DNA of 23,654 nt from the IMG/VR virus record IMGVR_UViG_3300042539_002075, positions 1 to 23,654 of that record, one strand, 5' to 3'. Source of the DNA: a virus. The position numbers and the translations under genes were made by a program. This document shows, piece after piece, positions 1-6,305 of this stretch (position 1 is the stretch's first letter; each line of letters opens with the position of its first letter). The notes under the pieces are model-generated. The model saw nothing but the letters and a program-made list of their open reading frames with translations, searched no databases and was not told the origin of the DNA.

Positions 1-905
1 TTTAAATTAGGATTATCTTCAATAATTGTATTGATTATAAACTCTTTTCTTTCTTTGTCGGGTCTATTTAATATCCATGGAAAAACACATTCAATTGAAC
101 CTGCAACTATTATTCCTCCCGCAATTGCACTTGGTACTTGGTTTATAACCGATTTACCAACTTTTTTAGGTTCTTGTTGTAATAATTCTAAAGCCTTATT
201 AAATTCTAATTTTTTTGAGTTTACCCAATTTTTTATTTTATTATTAGGTATTAATTCTATCTTACCTAATAGATTTTTTAAAGTTTCAATTCCGTTTGTT
301 ATCCAAGTTTTAAAAGACCCTTTAGGTCCGAACAAACTTTTTATCATTTCCCAAGCGCCTTTTGCGGTTTTACCTAATAATTTTAATAAACCTCCCGTCA
401 AAATAAAAGCAATATCTTCGACAGAATTTTTAAACCCAACATTAGTACTAAAATGATATATAAACCAATTTTCTTCTGAATCAAATGGTTTGTCTTCCCA
501 TTTATTAATCATTATTGATAAATCATTTATTAATATTGCAATATCCAAAGCCGCTATTGCGATAGGAGCACCTATTTCCGCACCAAGTATTGAAATTACT
601 ACTTGAGCAACCATCCCTCCTGTTGTAAATAAAAGTTCTCTTATTTTTAACAAAGCGTCTGAAACATCTTTAGCGGTTATTGGGATTTCGTCTGATTCTC
701 CAAAACCTCCACCTCTACGTCTACCTTTATAGTTTGGGTCAGCATATTGTGATACCCCACCTGATGAGGGAGTTGAAACTGAAGTTAAAGGTTGTTCAAA
801 AATAAAATTATAATTTTCGTTCAAAGTCTTTGAACTATCATAGTTCATAAATAATAATATTTTATTTAGTTCTTTGTTACTTTGAATATTTTTTTTATAT
901 ATCAT
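1..905 (-). CDS. Partial tagged protein with hydrophobic helices, runs off left edge
   Basis: The reading frame is open from an ATG at 905 to the left edge, giving 301 residues without a stop; the C-terminus is outside the window. A second possible start is at 848 (MNYDSSKTLNENYNF). Residues 1-35 carry the Asn/Lys-rich leader with 'TLNE' seen in variant form on other proteins here. A Gly/Arg-rich linker (about 60-70) follows, then long hydrophobic or amphipathic stretches at about 92-128 (Gly/Ala/Ile-rich), 163-180 and 258-280, which could be membrane helices. I do not recognise the family. A virion-internal or membrane-active protein is possible, but that is inference. An ATATTTATT element lies 5 nt upstream of the ATG. 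Confidence 0.8.
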   Translation of the reverse strand, partial: MIYKKNIQSNKELNKILLFMNYDSSKTLNENYNFIFEQPLTSVSTPSSGGVSQYADPNYKGRRRGGGFGESDEIPITAKDVSDALLKIRELLFTTGGMVAQVVISILGAEIGAPIAIAALDIAILINDLSIMINKWEDKPFDSEENWFIYHFSTNVGFKNSVEDIAFILTGGLLKLLGKTAKGAWEMIKSLFGPKGSFKTWITNGIETLKNLLGKIELIPNNKIKNWVNSKKLEFNKALELLQQEPKKVGKSVINQVPSAIAGGIIVAGSIECVFPWILNRPDKERKEFIINTIIEDNPNL

Positions 906-910
906 ATTTT

Positions 911-919
911 AATAAATAT
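911..919 (-). promoter_or_regulatory. ATATTTATT element upstream of the 905 gene
   Basis: On the minus strand this reads ATATTTATT, preceded by G, and ends 5 nt before the ATG at 905. It lies between that ATG and the stop of the preceding gene (926-928). Confidence 0.4.
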
Positions 920-925
920 CTAAGT

Positions 926-1174
926 CTACAATAAAGTATTAGCCTTTCCTCTTGTTAAACCTGTTGTCCAAGTTTTAACTTCGGGATTATAAGTAGGTCC
1001 GAATTTTCTACCACTTGACCATTTTGTAACGGTAGGATATTCGGGTTTATCACCACCTCCACCAGATGACGCTCCGCCACCTTCAGCTCCACCTTGTTCT
1101 CCAATTTCATTTTTATTTTCTGAAATTGTGTATTCTTTCATTAATGAAATTATGTAATCAATATCTTTTTTCAT
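926..1174 (-). CDS. Small Gly-rich protein with W-x-S/T-G repeats
   Basis: This 82-aa protein has an N-terminal helix (MKKDIDYIISLMKEY) ending in 'TISE', then a Gly/Ser-rich linker (about 27-42) and a C-terminal half with two similar units, 'TKWSSGRKFGPTYNP' and 'KTWTTGLTRGKANTLL'. Its ATG overlaps the stop of the upstream gene by one base (TAATG), so the two are probably translationally coupled. It ends with TAG. I have seen comparable 'W-x-SG...TRGK' tails in environmental phage proteins, but I know no function. The low-complexity linker and repeated aromatic/Gly motif suggest a structural or virion role, as inference only. Confidence 0.7.
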   Translation of the reverse strand: MKKDIDYIISLMKEYTISENKNEIGEQGGAEGGGASSGGGGDKPEYPTVTKWSSGRKFGPTYNPEVKTWTTGLTRGKANTLL

Positions 1175-1497
1175 TAAAAAAGTTCTGCGGTTGGTAGTTT
1201 ATCAGGATAAATTAAATAATATTCATTTAAAAATGATATTATTTCTATTTCATCCACTTCTAATTCATCATCTTCTTCAAATAATTCTTCACTATCAGAT
1301 TCATATTCTTCACCAAACAAACGATTATAACTTTCAGATGATTTGTTTAGAAAATCATATCCAAATGTCTCGGTTTCTGATATTTCAATTTGACCTGTTC
1401 TTATCTCATCATCAGAGTCTGATGATAGTCTGAATGTAACCTCTAATATTTCGGAACTTTCATTTACGTAAAATGAAACTAAATCTTTGATTTGCAT
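1174..1497 (-). CDS. Acidic protein of unknown function
   Basis: A 107-aa very acidic protein. The segment from about residue 60 to 85 is nearly all Glu/Asp (EEYESDSEELFEEDDELEVD). The first 30 residues look like a beta-rich fold (VSFYVNESSEILEVTFRL) and include 'YVNE'. It is immediately upstream of, and overlaps by one base, the 926-1174 gene, and is followed 46 nt upstream by the zinc-finger protein gene. No family recognised. The acidity would fit a chaperone or DNA-mimic-like partner, but nothing in the sequence proves that. The plus-strand ORF at 1191-1433 is its antisense shadow. Confidence 0.65.
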   Translation of the reverse strand: MQIKDLVSFYVNESSEILEVTFRLSSDSDDEIRTGQIEISETETFGYDFLNKSSESYNRLFGEEYESDSEELFEEDDELEVDEIEIISFLNEYYLIYPDKLPTAELF

Positions 1498-1543
1498 TTT
1501 ATAATTTTTTATTATAACAAGTATCTTGCAATTATAGAAAAGT

Positions 1544-2131
1544 TTAAAACTTTTTAAATCTTTTAAACATATCTAATGTTTTATTTACACTTTCTTTCAA
1601 TGGTTCCTTTTTTTCTTCATCAATATCTGAATACATAATAAAATCTTCATCGTCTTTTGATATAAATCCTTCTTCACCTGTACCGTCACACCACTCACAT
1701 TCTTCACCTGTCATGTCATCATGACCTAAACCACCACAATGAGAACACATTTCAGATTCTTCTTCTTTTCCAAAAGTTCCGTGTTCCAAATCATCACCAC
1801 CATCACCAATCATATCAAGTTGTTCATCCATTTCTTCAGATTCAATATTAACTTCAGGTTCAAATTTAGCTCCTGACATAACATCTTCATCAAATAAACC
1901 AGTCGATTTACCATCGAATCTCATTTCATTGATATTCATGTTTTTGTATTGAGTAACTTCTCCTTTATTATTAATTGTGATTCCACCCTTATCATTTGCA
2001 AAATCCTGAACATATAAAGGTTGTGGTACATTTTGACCATATTGGGTTACATAACCATCATATATTTTTTTATGTTGGTCAAGAATATTTTCTTTTTCTT
2101 CTTTGGTCATTTTTGTAAAATATGCGTTCAT
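1544..2131 (-). CDS. Acidic phage protein with a DnaJ-like zinc-binding motif
   Basis: A 195-aa protein. The N-terminal part (1-70: helix 'MTKEEKENILDQHKKIYDGY', then 'PLYVQDFANDKGGI', then 'NNKGEVTQYKNMNINE') resembles a conserved family I recall from uncultured marine phages with no assigned function. Residues 85-125 are acidic. Residues 129-152 contain two CxxCxGxG-type units, CSHCGGLG and CEWCDGTG (C129, C132, C145, C148), the zinc-binding arrangement of the DnaJ cysteine-rich domain, but only one pair of repeats and no J domain. The C-terminus is basic and helical (DMFKRFKKF). Zinc binding is well supported by the motif; a chaperone or adaptor role is inference. An ATATTTATT element lies 16 nt upstream. 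Confidence 0.8.
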   Translation of the reverse strand: MNAYFTKMTKEEKENILDQHKKIYDGYVTQYGQNVPQPLYVQDFANDKGGITINNKGEVTQYKNMNINEMRFDGKSTGLFDEDVMSGAKFEPEVNIESEEMDEQLDMIGDGGDDLEHGTFGKEEESEMCSHCGGLGHDDMTGEECEWCDGTGEEGFISKDDEDFIMYSDIDEEKKEPLKESVNKTLDMFKRFKKF

Positions 2132-2147
2132 ATTGATTTGTTTTAAT

Positions 2148-2156
2148 AATAAATAT
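2148..2156 (-). promoter_or_regulatory. ATATTTATT element upstream of the zinc-finger gene
   Basis: Reads C-ATATTTATT-A on the minus strand, 16 nt before the ATG at 2131, within the divergent gap shared with the rightward gene at 2193. Confidence 0.4.
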
Positions 2157-2157
2157 G

Positions 2158-2189
2158 TTGATAATGACTATTATTTTCTATATGATTTA
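2158..2189 (+). promoter_or_regulatory. Host-type promoter candidate for the 2193 gene
   Basis: TTG (2158-2160), a 20-nt spacer, then TATGATTTA (2181-2189), similar to the Bacteroidota TTG/TAnnTTTG promoter but with three rather than two bases between TA and TTT. The start codon follows 3 nt downstream. Confidence 0.3.
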
Positions 2190-2192
2190 TAT

Positions 2193-2483
2193 ATGACAGT
2201 AGATTTAGATAGTTACGCAGAAGGTGCAATTCTTTTGGATGGGTTTGAAGAAGCAATTATAGGTATTGCTCAAGAATTTGGTAATGGAAGAAGAATTGTG
2301 TATTCAAGACATAAAATTATTCAAATACTTTGTGAAAAACATCTTATGACAGAAGGTGAGGCTGAAGAATATTTTGACTTTAATGTGTTAGGACTTCACG
2401 CAGGTGAACAAAACGCAATTTTTATGGAGTTAGAATTAAAACCTGAGAAAGTAAAAAACGGTTGGAAATATATCTTAGAATAA
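2193..2483 (+). CDS. Conserved phage protein of unknown function
   Basis: A 96-aa protein (MTVDLDSYAEGAILLDGFEEAIIGIAQ...). The pattern, a 'DGFEEAIIGIA' start, a middle 'YSRHKIIQIL...MTEGEAEEYFDFNVLG' helix pair and a 'GEQNAIFME' end, matches a common phage family I recall with no known function. The start at 2193 is preferred to an earlier non-ATG start because it begins at the conserved domain and sits just after a promoter-like box. It faces the gene at 2475-3098 and the two overlap tail to tail by 9 bases. Confidence 0.8.
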   Translation: MTVDLDSYAEGAILLDGFEEAIIGIAQEFGNGRRIVYSRHKIIQILCEKHLMTEGEAEEYFDFNVLGLHAGEQNAIFMELELKPEKVKNGWKYILE

Positions 2484-3098
2484 TGCCGTATAAACACTAA
2501 CTATTTTTGGAGCATATCTTTGTAAACCTCGATTAATATTTTCAAGATTAACTTCTTTATTTTGTTTTTCTAAAGTTTTGATAACACCTGCAATCATTAC
2601 TTGTTGTGCCTCATCTGCATGGTCTAAAACTTTTTCAAATTCATCTTCAGATGGAATATCTCTATATTCGAATTCATTTTCAATTCTTTCTCTACCCATA
2701 TAGAGATATGGTCCTGCACCAAACATGTTAACAATCGATGAATCTCTAATCATTTTTAGATAATTGTGTAAAAACTTCATATTGAAATTCATGAATATTT
2801 CGTGTTGATTGAATAGCTCTTGATTGTTTTCTATAATAGTTTTTTTACTAACAACAAAACTTTCTTTATTTAATTTTTTACCACCATCATCTAATTTCCA
2901 AGCATCAACATCTGATAACAAACTTAGTTTACTACCGTCTTCCCATTTAACACCGTATTGTTTAACACCAAAAACTTTTTCAACACGAGTAACAACACCT
3001 TTTGTACCTGGCATCATGTTAGTGTATTTATCTTCCATGTGAAGTAACACAACTTTGTCTCCAACATTTAATTCAGGATTTATTCTTTTACTACTCAT
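2475..3098 (-). CDS. DUF4314-like/KOW-like domain protein
   Basis: A 207-aa protein. Residues about 8-70 (VGDKVVLLHMEDKYTNMMPG, then 'GTKGVVTRV', then 'QYGVKWEDGSKLSLL') have the layout of the DUF4314 small beta-barrel family: 'GDxVxLxHM', 'PGTxGxV', 'VxWDxGSxLxLL'. This SH3/KOW-type barrel occurs in many phage and bacterial proteins. The remainder (about 80-207) is helical, with a conserved-looking 'MFGAGPYLYMGRERI' segment and a C-terminal helix. The molecular role is unknown. An ATATTTATT element is 17 nt upstream of the ATG. Confidence 0.75.
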   Translation of the reverse strand: MSSKRINPELNVGDKVVLLHMEDKYTNMMPGTKGVVTRVEKVFGVKQYGVKWEDGSKLSLLSDVDAWKLDDGGKKLNKESFVVSKKTIIENNQELFNQHEIFMNFNMKFLHNYLKMIRDSSIVNMFGAGPYLYMGRERIENEFEYRDIPSEDEFEKVLDHADEAQQVMIAGVIKTLEKQNKEVNLENINRGLQRYAPKIVSVYTALF

Positions 3099-3115
3099 TG
3101 AATTTTATAATATAT

Positions 3116-3124
3116 AATAAATAT
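3116..3124 (-). promoter_or_regulatory. ATATTTATT element upstream of the DUF4314-like gene
   Basis: Reads T-ATATTTATT-A on the minus strand and ends 17 nt before the ATG at 3098. A looser version (GTATTTATAT, 3131-3140, plus strand) precedes the divergent gene at 3144, so the 45-nt gap may fire both ways. Confidence 0.4.
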
Positions 3125-3143
3125 ATTGAAGTATTTATATTGT

Positions 3144-3767
3144 ATGAAAATTGCAGTAACTGAACATCAAAAAAAATTTATCATTACAGAATCAATTAGT
3201 GAAGAGTTCAACTCTATCATAGAACGTGGATATAATTTCACAAAAGAAATCTTAGAAAAATCCGCAGAACAAATTGGTATTAACATACAATTTGCCATAA
3301 CATGGGGAGCGAGTATTGGTGGTATGGTAGGCCCTTTAAATGATTTTATCAAAAATACAGAATCAGAAATGTCTGATATTGAAATCAGTTTATTATTAAC
3401 AGGAATAATTGCAAGTTACTATGTTGACAATAAAGAGTATGTAAAAAAAATCTTAAATAAAATTAAAGAAAAAGGTTTATCTGATGTTTTTTTAAGAGTA
3501 TTCAAAAAAAGTCAAGAACTTAAAAACGCATTTTTTGATTTCATAGAATCTTTAAATATAACTCTTCATAAAGTAACAAACATAATGAGTTATACTTTTA
3601 TTATCCCAATTATACCAATGTTATATGACATGGCAACAAGTTCTAATTTAGATGGTGAACAAATTTCAGAAATCGCTAAACGTTTAGTGTCTTTCGGGGT
3701 ATTAACAGTTTCAGGTATTTTAGTTAAAGAGTTAATTAATAAAATTATCAAAAGATTTAATTCTTAG
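3144..3767 (+). CDS. Tagged membrane protein of unknown function
   Basis: A 207-aa protein. The ATG at 3144 is chosen over an upstream TTG because it puts the leader MKIAVTEHQKKFIITESISE at the N-terminus, matching the leaders of the genes at 7004 and 8113-9168. After the leader are amphipathic helices and about four hydrophobic segments: 'FAITWGASIGGMVGPL' (about 49-65), 'ISLLLTGIIASYYV' (about 80-93), 'YTFIIPIIPMLYDM' (about 150-163) and 'FGVLTVSGILVKELI' (about 184-198). It may insert into membranes; the family is unknown. It overlaps the convergent gene 3757-4176 by 11 bases. Confidence 0.75.
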   Translation: MKIAVTEHQKKFIITESISEEFNSIIERGYNFTKEILEKSAEQIGINIQFAITWGASIGGMVGPLNDFIKNTESEMSDIEISLLLTGIIASYYVDNKEYVKKILNKIKEKGLSDVFLRVFKKSQELKNAFFDFIESLNITLHKVTNIMSYTFIIPIIPMLYDMATSSNLDGEQISEIAKRLVSFGVLTVSGILVKELINKIIKRFNS

Positions 3768-4176
3768 ATAAATTTAAAGGTTCAATATTATCACTAAATT
3801 TTATTTCCCCTATTGTAATTGCTGGACGAGAACCCTCAAAATAGGATAAGACATTTGAAATATAATTTTTAATACTATTTTCAAAATAGTATAAATTTTT
3901 TTTGAAATGTTCTTTCCAATTATATTCATCTAATTTTGTTTGGACAAATCCAAAAATTAATTTGCTTATATCGTTATTCAACCCTGTAATCAAAATATCT
4001 ACCACAATATAGTCAGTCCATTCTCCCACAGAAATCATTTTTTTATAACCCTTTATTTGAAATTTAAAATCAACGTCACCGTTTTTTTCAACGTCATAAA
4101 GTAAACCTCCATTGTAATTAAAAGTTTTGTCTGAAATTAGTTTATTAATTCTATCTATATGTTTTTGAGATAACAT
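3757..4176 (-). CDS. Unknown 139-aa protein
   Basis: A soluble alpha/beta protein with no recognised family. An N-terminal helix (QKHIDRINKLISD) is followed by beta-like segments (GGLLYDVEKNGDVDFKFQI, 'WTDYIVVDILITG'), then a long helical region and a short C-terminal strand. Its start overlaps the stop of the upstream gene (4176-4757) by one base (TAATG), so the two genes and the one before them form a leftward operon from 5324. Similar beta-rich segments ('VGEWTDYIVVDILI') occur in phage proteins I recall only as hypothetical. Confidence 0.7.
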   Translation of the reverse strand: MLSQKHIDRINKLISDKTFNYNGGLLYDVEKNGDVDFKFQIKGYKKMISVGEWTDYIVVDILITGLNNDISKLIFGFVQTKLDEYNWKEHFKKNLYYFENSIKNYISNVLSYFEGSRPAITIGEIKFSDNIEPLNLSKN

Positions 4177-4757
4177 TATACAAATTTTACTTTAATTTTT
4201 AAATCACCAACTCCCTTAATCAATCTATGATAAACACCTTTAGGTATTAAAATTTCATGATTTTCACTTAGTTTTTGTGGTAATTCATTATCTAACTGAA
4301 CCATCCAATTTGTTTTATGTGTTGGTTTTATCAGTCTATCTTCATTATCGGTGTGCCATTTTAGTTCTGAATCCTCCACAGTCTCCAAAAAAGTTCTTAT
4401 TTTGATTGTTTCAGAGATTTCATCTTGAGCATAAGGTAAATCTCTATCAATACTTCTTTTATTAAAGAGAAAATAATTTCCACTAAGATTAATCCCACAT
4501 AAATCTAACGCGGTTTTAAATTCTTCATAAACCGCTTGTGGAAAGGACACAGGATTAAAATCATCATCTTCTATCGAATGTTCCAATTCTTGCGGGTCAC
4601 TATCAATGTAGAATTTTATCCTTCCAAGATTGTTTTTTGTTATATCATGAACAGTTATTTTAATATCATGGTCAATAGAATATTCATCGATGATATTTCG
4701 GTTACCAACTTGTTCAAAGTATTTGTTTAAAAAATTAATTAACGATTGTTTTTTCAT
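4176..4757 (-). CDS. Cupin-like protein with WHxDxED...YHR motif
   Basis: A 193-aa protein whose C-terminal 65 residues contain 'ELKWHTDNEDR' (H135, D137, E139), 'TNWMVQLDNELP', 'EILIPKGVYHRLIKG' (H177) and 'GDLKIKVKF'. This is the arrangement of a cupin-type double-stranded beta-helix: a first metal-binding cluster, a Gly/Pro turn and a second histidine. The HxD...H spacing would also be compatible with an Fe(II)/2-oxoglutarate oxygenase-like fold. The N-terminal 120 residues are not recognised. Substrate unknown. The stop abuts the next gene's start by one-base overlap, and its own ATG directly follows the stop of 4758-5324 with no gap. Confidence 0.7.
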   Translation of the reverse strand: MKKQSLINFLNKYFEQVGNRNIIDEYSIDHDIKITVHDITKNNLGRIKFYIDSDPQELEHSIEDDDFNPVSFPQAVYEEFKTALDLCGINLSGNYFLFNKRSIDRDLPYAQDEISETIKIRTFLETVEDSELKWHTDNEDRLIKPTHKTNWMVQLDNELPQKLSENHEILIPKGVYHRLIKGVGDLKIKVKFV

Positions 4758-5324
4758 TTACCATGTTTTCGAACTTTTTAAACCTAATTTTTTGGCGTAT
4801 CTACCAACTGAGCAACTCCAATATCCTGCAGTTGTTCTATCCTTTTTTTGGTCGCATTTATGACGAGCCCTGAATGATTTTGCCGCCCCTTTATTAGCAT
4901 TTCTAACTCTTAAATTAGGGTCGCCAAAAGTTACTTTTTTTATTGTTCCTTTAGGTGTTTTAACGTAAACTGCAAACTTTTTAGGTCCACCAGGTGTTCT
5001 AAATGGACTATTTAATTTAACATTCTTACCACGATGTTTGGCTTCACTTATGATTTCCCATAAATCTTCCTCATATATTGGGGCGTCTAACCATACTTCT
5101 TCACCATTTTCCAAAAGTACTTTCTTACCTAAGTCTGATTCAACTATCCACTCATCATCATCATTTAATCTGATTAAGTCTTCATCATATAATTCTCTAA
5201 CTTCATTAATCAAATCAAAATACTTTTCAGAATAAATTCTAAATATGTTTTCATTTAAAGTAATATTATTTTCTAAGTGATATCTTAAGTTTTCTGAAAT
5301 TCTTACATTCTTAACTAATTCCAT
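4758..5324 (-). CDS. DUF5872-like phage protein
   Basis: A 188-aa protein. The C-terminal domain (about 112-188) has the hallmarks of the DUF5872 family known from cyanophages and other marine phages: 'GGPKKFAVYVKTPKG', 'KVTFGDPNLRVRNA', 'AAKSFRARHKCD', 'TAGYWSCSVGRYAKKLG'. C158 and C171 with H156 could bind metal. The N-terminus (MELVKNVRISENLRYHLENN, then 'TLNENIF') carries the [IL]-x-E motif. The ATG at 5324 is preferred to one at 5348 because an ATATTTATT element lies 12 nt upstream of it. The longer form would overlap the upstream endonuclease gene. It is first in a leftward operon with the cupin-like gene. Function is unknown; a virion role is inference. Confidence 0.8.
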   Translation of the reverse strand: MELVKNVRISENLRYHLENNITLNENIFRIYSEKYFDLINEVRELYDEDLIRLNDDDEWIVESDLGKKVLLENGEEVWLDAPIYEEDLWEIISEAKHRGKNVKLNSPFRTPGGPKKFAVYVKTPKGTIKKVTFGDPNLRVRNANKGAAKSFRARHKCDQKKDRTTAGYWSCSVGRYAKKLGLKSSKTW

Positions 5325-5334
5325 TTTGTTTTTA

Positions 5335-6240
5335 TTAATAAATATCATTATTCGGTTTAATTTTATGTTTCCATTTGTTAGTAAGATTAACTAATCCATT
5401 ATCAATCAATAGTAATAATTCCTTTTTATTAATATTTTTAATATTTGTAACTTTGAATTTATATCCGTTTTCTAAACAAAATTTTTCAGCGTAAAGAAAT
5501 TTACTTTGATTTAAAAGTGTTTTTTGTAATTTTTTCGGTTTCAATTCAACAATGTATTTGTTTTCAATTATAAAATCGGGGAAATAATTCCTATTAACAC
5601 CATTGAATTCATATTCTATTTTATACTTTTCTTTTTCACCCGTTTCCCAAACTAAATTAAATCTTTCAATAACATTAATCATATAACTTAACTCAAGTAA
5701 ACTTCTGAAAAACCAATTTTTATACCGCCCACAGATTCCATTACCTGAATTTTTAGGTGAAGGTCTACCAAACATCTTATTTTTTTCCCCTGAATTTAAA
5801 AATGATTGTTTTAATTTTAATTCTTCCATTTTTTCATCGGCAATTTTTTTTCCATATTTTTTGAACCAAACATCATATACCGTTTTTCCGTACATCGGAT
5901 TTTTTTTTCCTTTGGTCAAATCTGAAATTTTTTTTCTAAATTTTTCAGTCTTATATGATGAATAATTTCTATTTTCAATAATTTTACGTTTAGTTTCCTC
6001 AGTATGTTTTTTTCCATAAAAAGGATTTAAACTCCCTGTTTTACCCCACATAGGATTATTTTTACCTTTAAACCTTTCTGATAATTTTTCTTTATAACCT
6101 TCGGGTCTATTTTTTTTAGTACTACAACTTTTACAATCCCTATTATTATTTTGTGCAGCATTTAAATTATATTTGTTAGAATACTTTATAATCCTTTCAC
6201 AAGTTGGACATTTCCTTTCTAATTTTGTTTCTACATTCAT
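5335..6240 (-). CDS. NUMOD3 / PD-(D/E)xK homing endonuclease
   Basis: A 301-aa free-standing homing endonuclease candidate. Residues 11-39 hold a C-x2-C...C-x2-C zinc finger (C11, C14, C36, C39). NUMOD3-type DNA-binding repeats follow at about 57-80 ('GKNNPMWGKTGSLNPFYGKKH'-like), 108-121 ('GKKNPMYGKTV') and weakly at 151-162. The C-terminal part (about 170-265) looks like a PD-(D/E)xK nuclease: E183, 'YFPDFIIENKYIVELKPKK' giving P221-D222...E232-x-K234. This type cleaves DNA to copy itself into endonuclease-free alleles. It is divergent from the interrupted kinase gene at 6306 (65 nt apart), whose insert could mark its target. Its stop and last codons overlap the promoter-like element of the downstream gene. 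Confidence 0.85.
   Translation of the reverse strand: MNVETKLERKCPTCERIIKYSNKYNLNAAQNNNRDCKSCSTKKNRPEGYKEKLSERFKGKNNPMWGKTGSLNPFYGKKHTEETKRKIIENRNYSSYKTEKFRKKISDLTKGKKNPMYGKTVYDVWFKKYGKKIADEKMEELKLKQSFLNSGEKNKMFGRPSPKNSGNGICGRYKNWFFRSLLELSYMINVIERFNLVWETGEKEKYKIEYEFNGVNRNYFPDFIIENKYIVELKPKKLQKTLLNQSKFLYAEKFCLENGYKFKVTNIKNINKKELLLLIDNGLVNLTNKWKHKIKPNNDIY
5337..5345 (-). promoter_or_regulatory. ATATTTATT element inside the 3' end of the endonuclease gene
   Basis: Reads G-ATATTTATT-A on the minus strand. The bases encode the last residues and stop of the endonuclease (Asp-Ile-Tyr-stop). The element ends 12 nt before the ATG at 5324 and supports that start. Confidence 0.4.
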
Positions 6241-6305
6241 TTTTTTTATTTATATTTGTTTGATAATTCAGGTAAACCCCTGATTATATATAAATATAAT
6301 TAATT

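Noticed and set aside
31-456. Plus-strand 141-aa ORF at the left edge
   Set aside because: It is antisense to a longer uninterrupted minus-strand frame (1-905) that has a proper start, leader motif and upstream element.
1191-1433. Plus-strand ORF rich in Leu/His/Ile
   Set aside because: Antisense shadow of the acidic protein gene at 1174-1497; the composition is what the complement of Glu/Asp codons gives.
6268-6283. Short inverted repeat TCAGG/CCTGA upstream of the kinase
   Set aside because: Only five base pairs, not followed by a T-run; too weak to call a regulatory structure.
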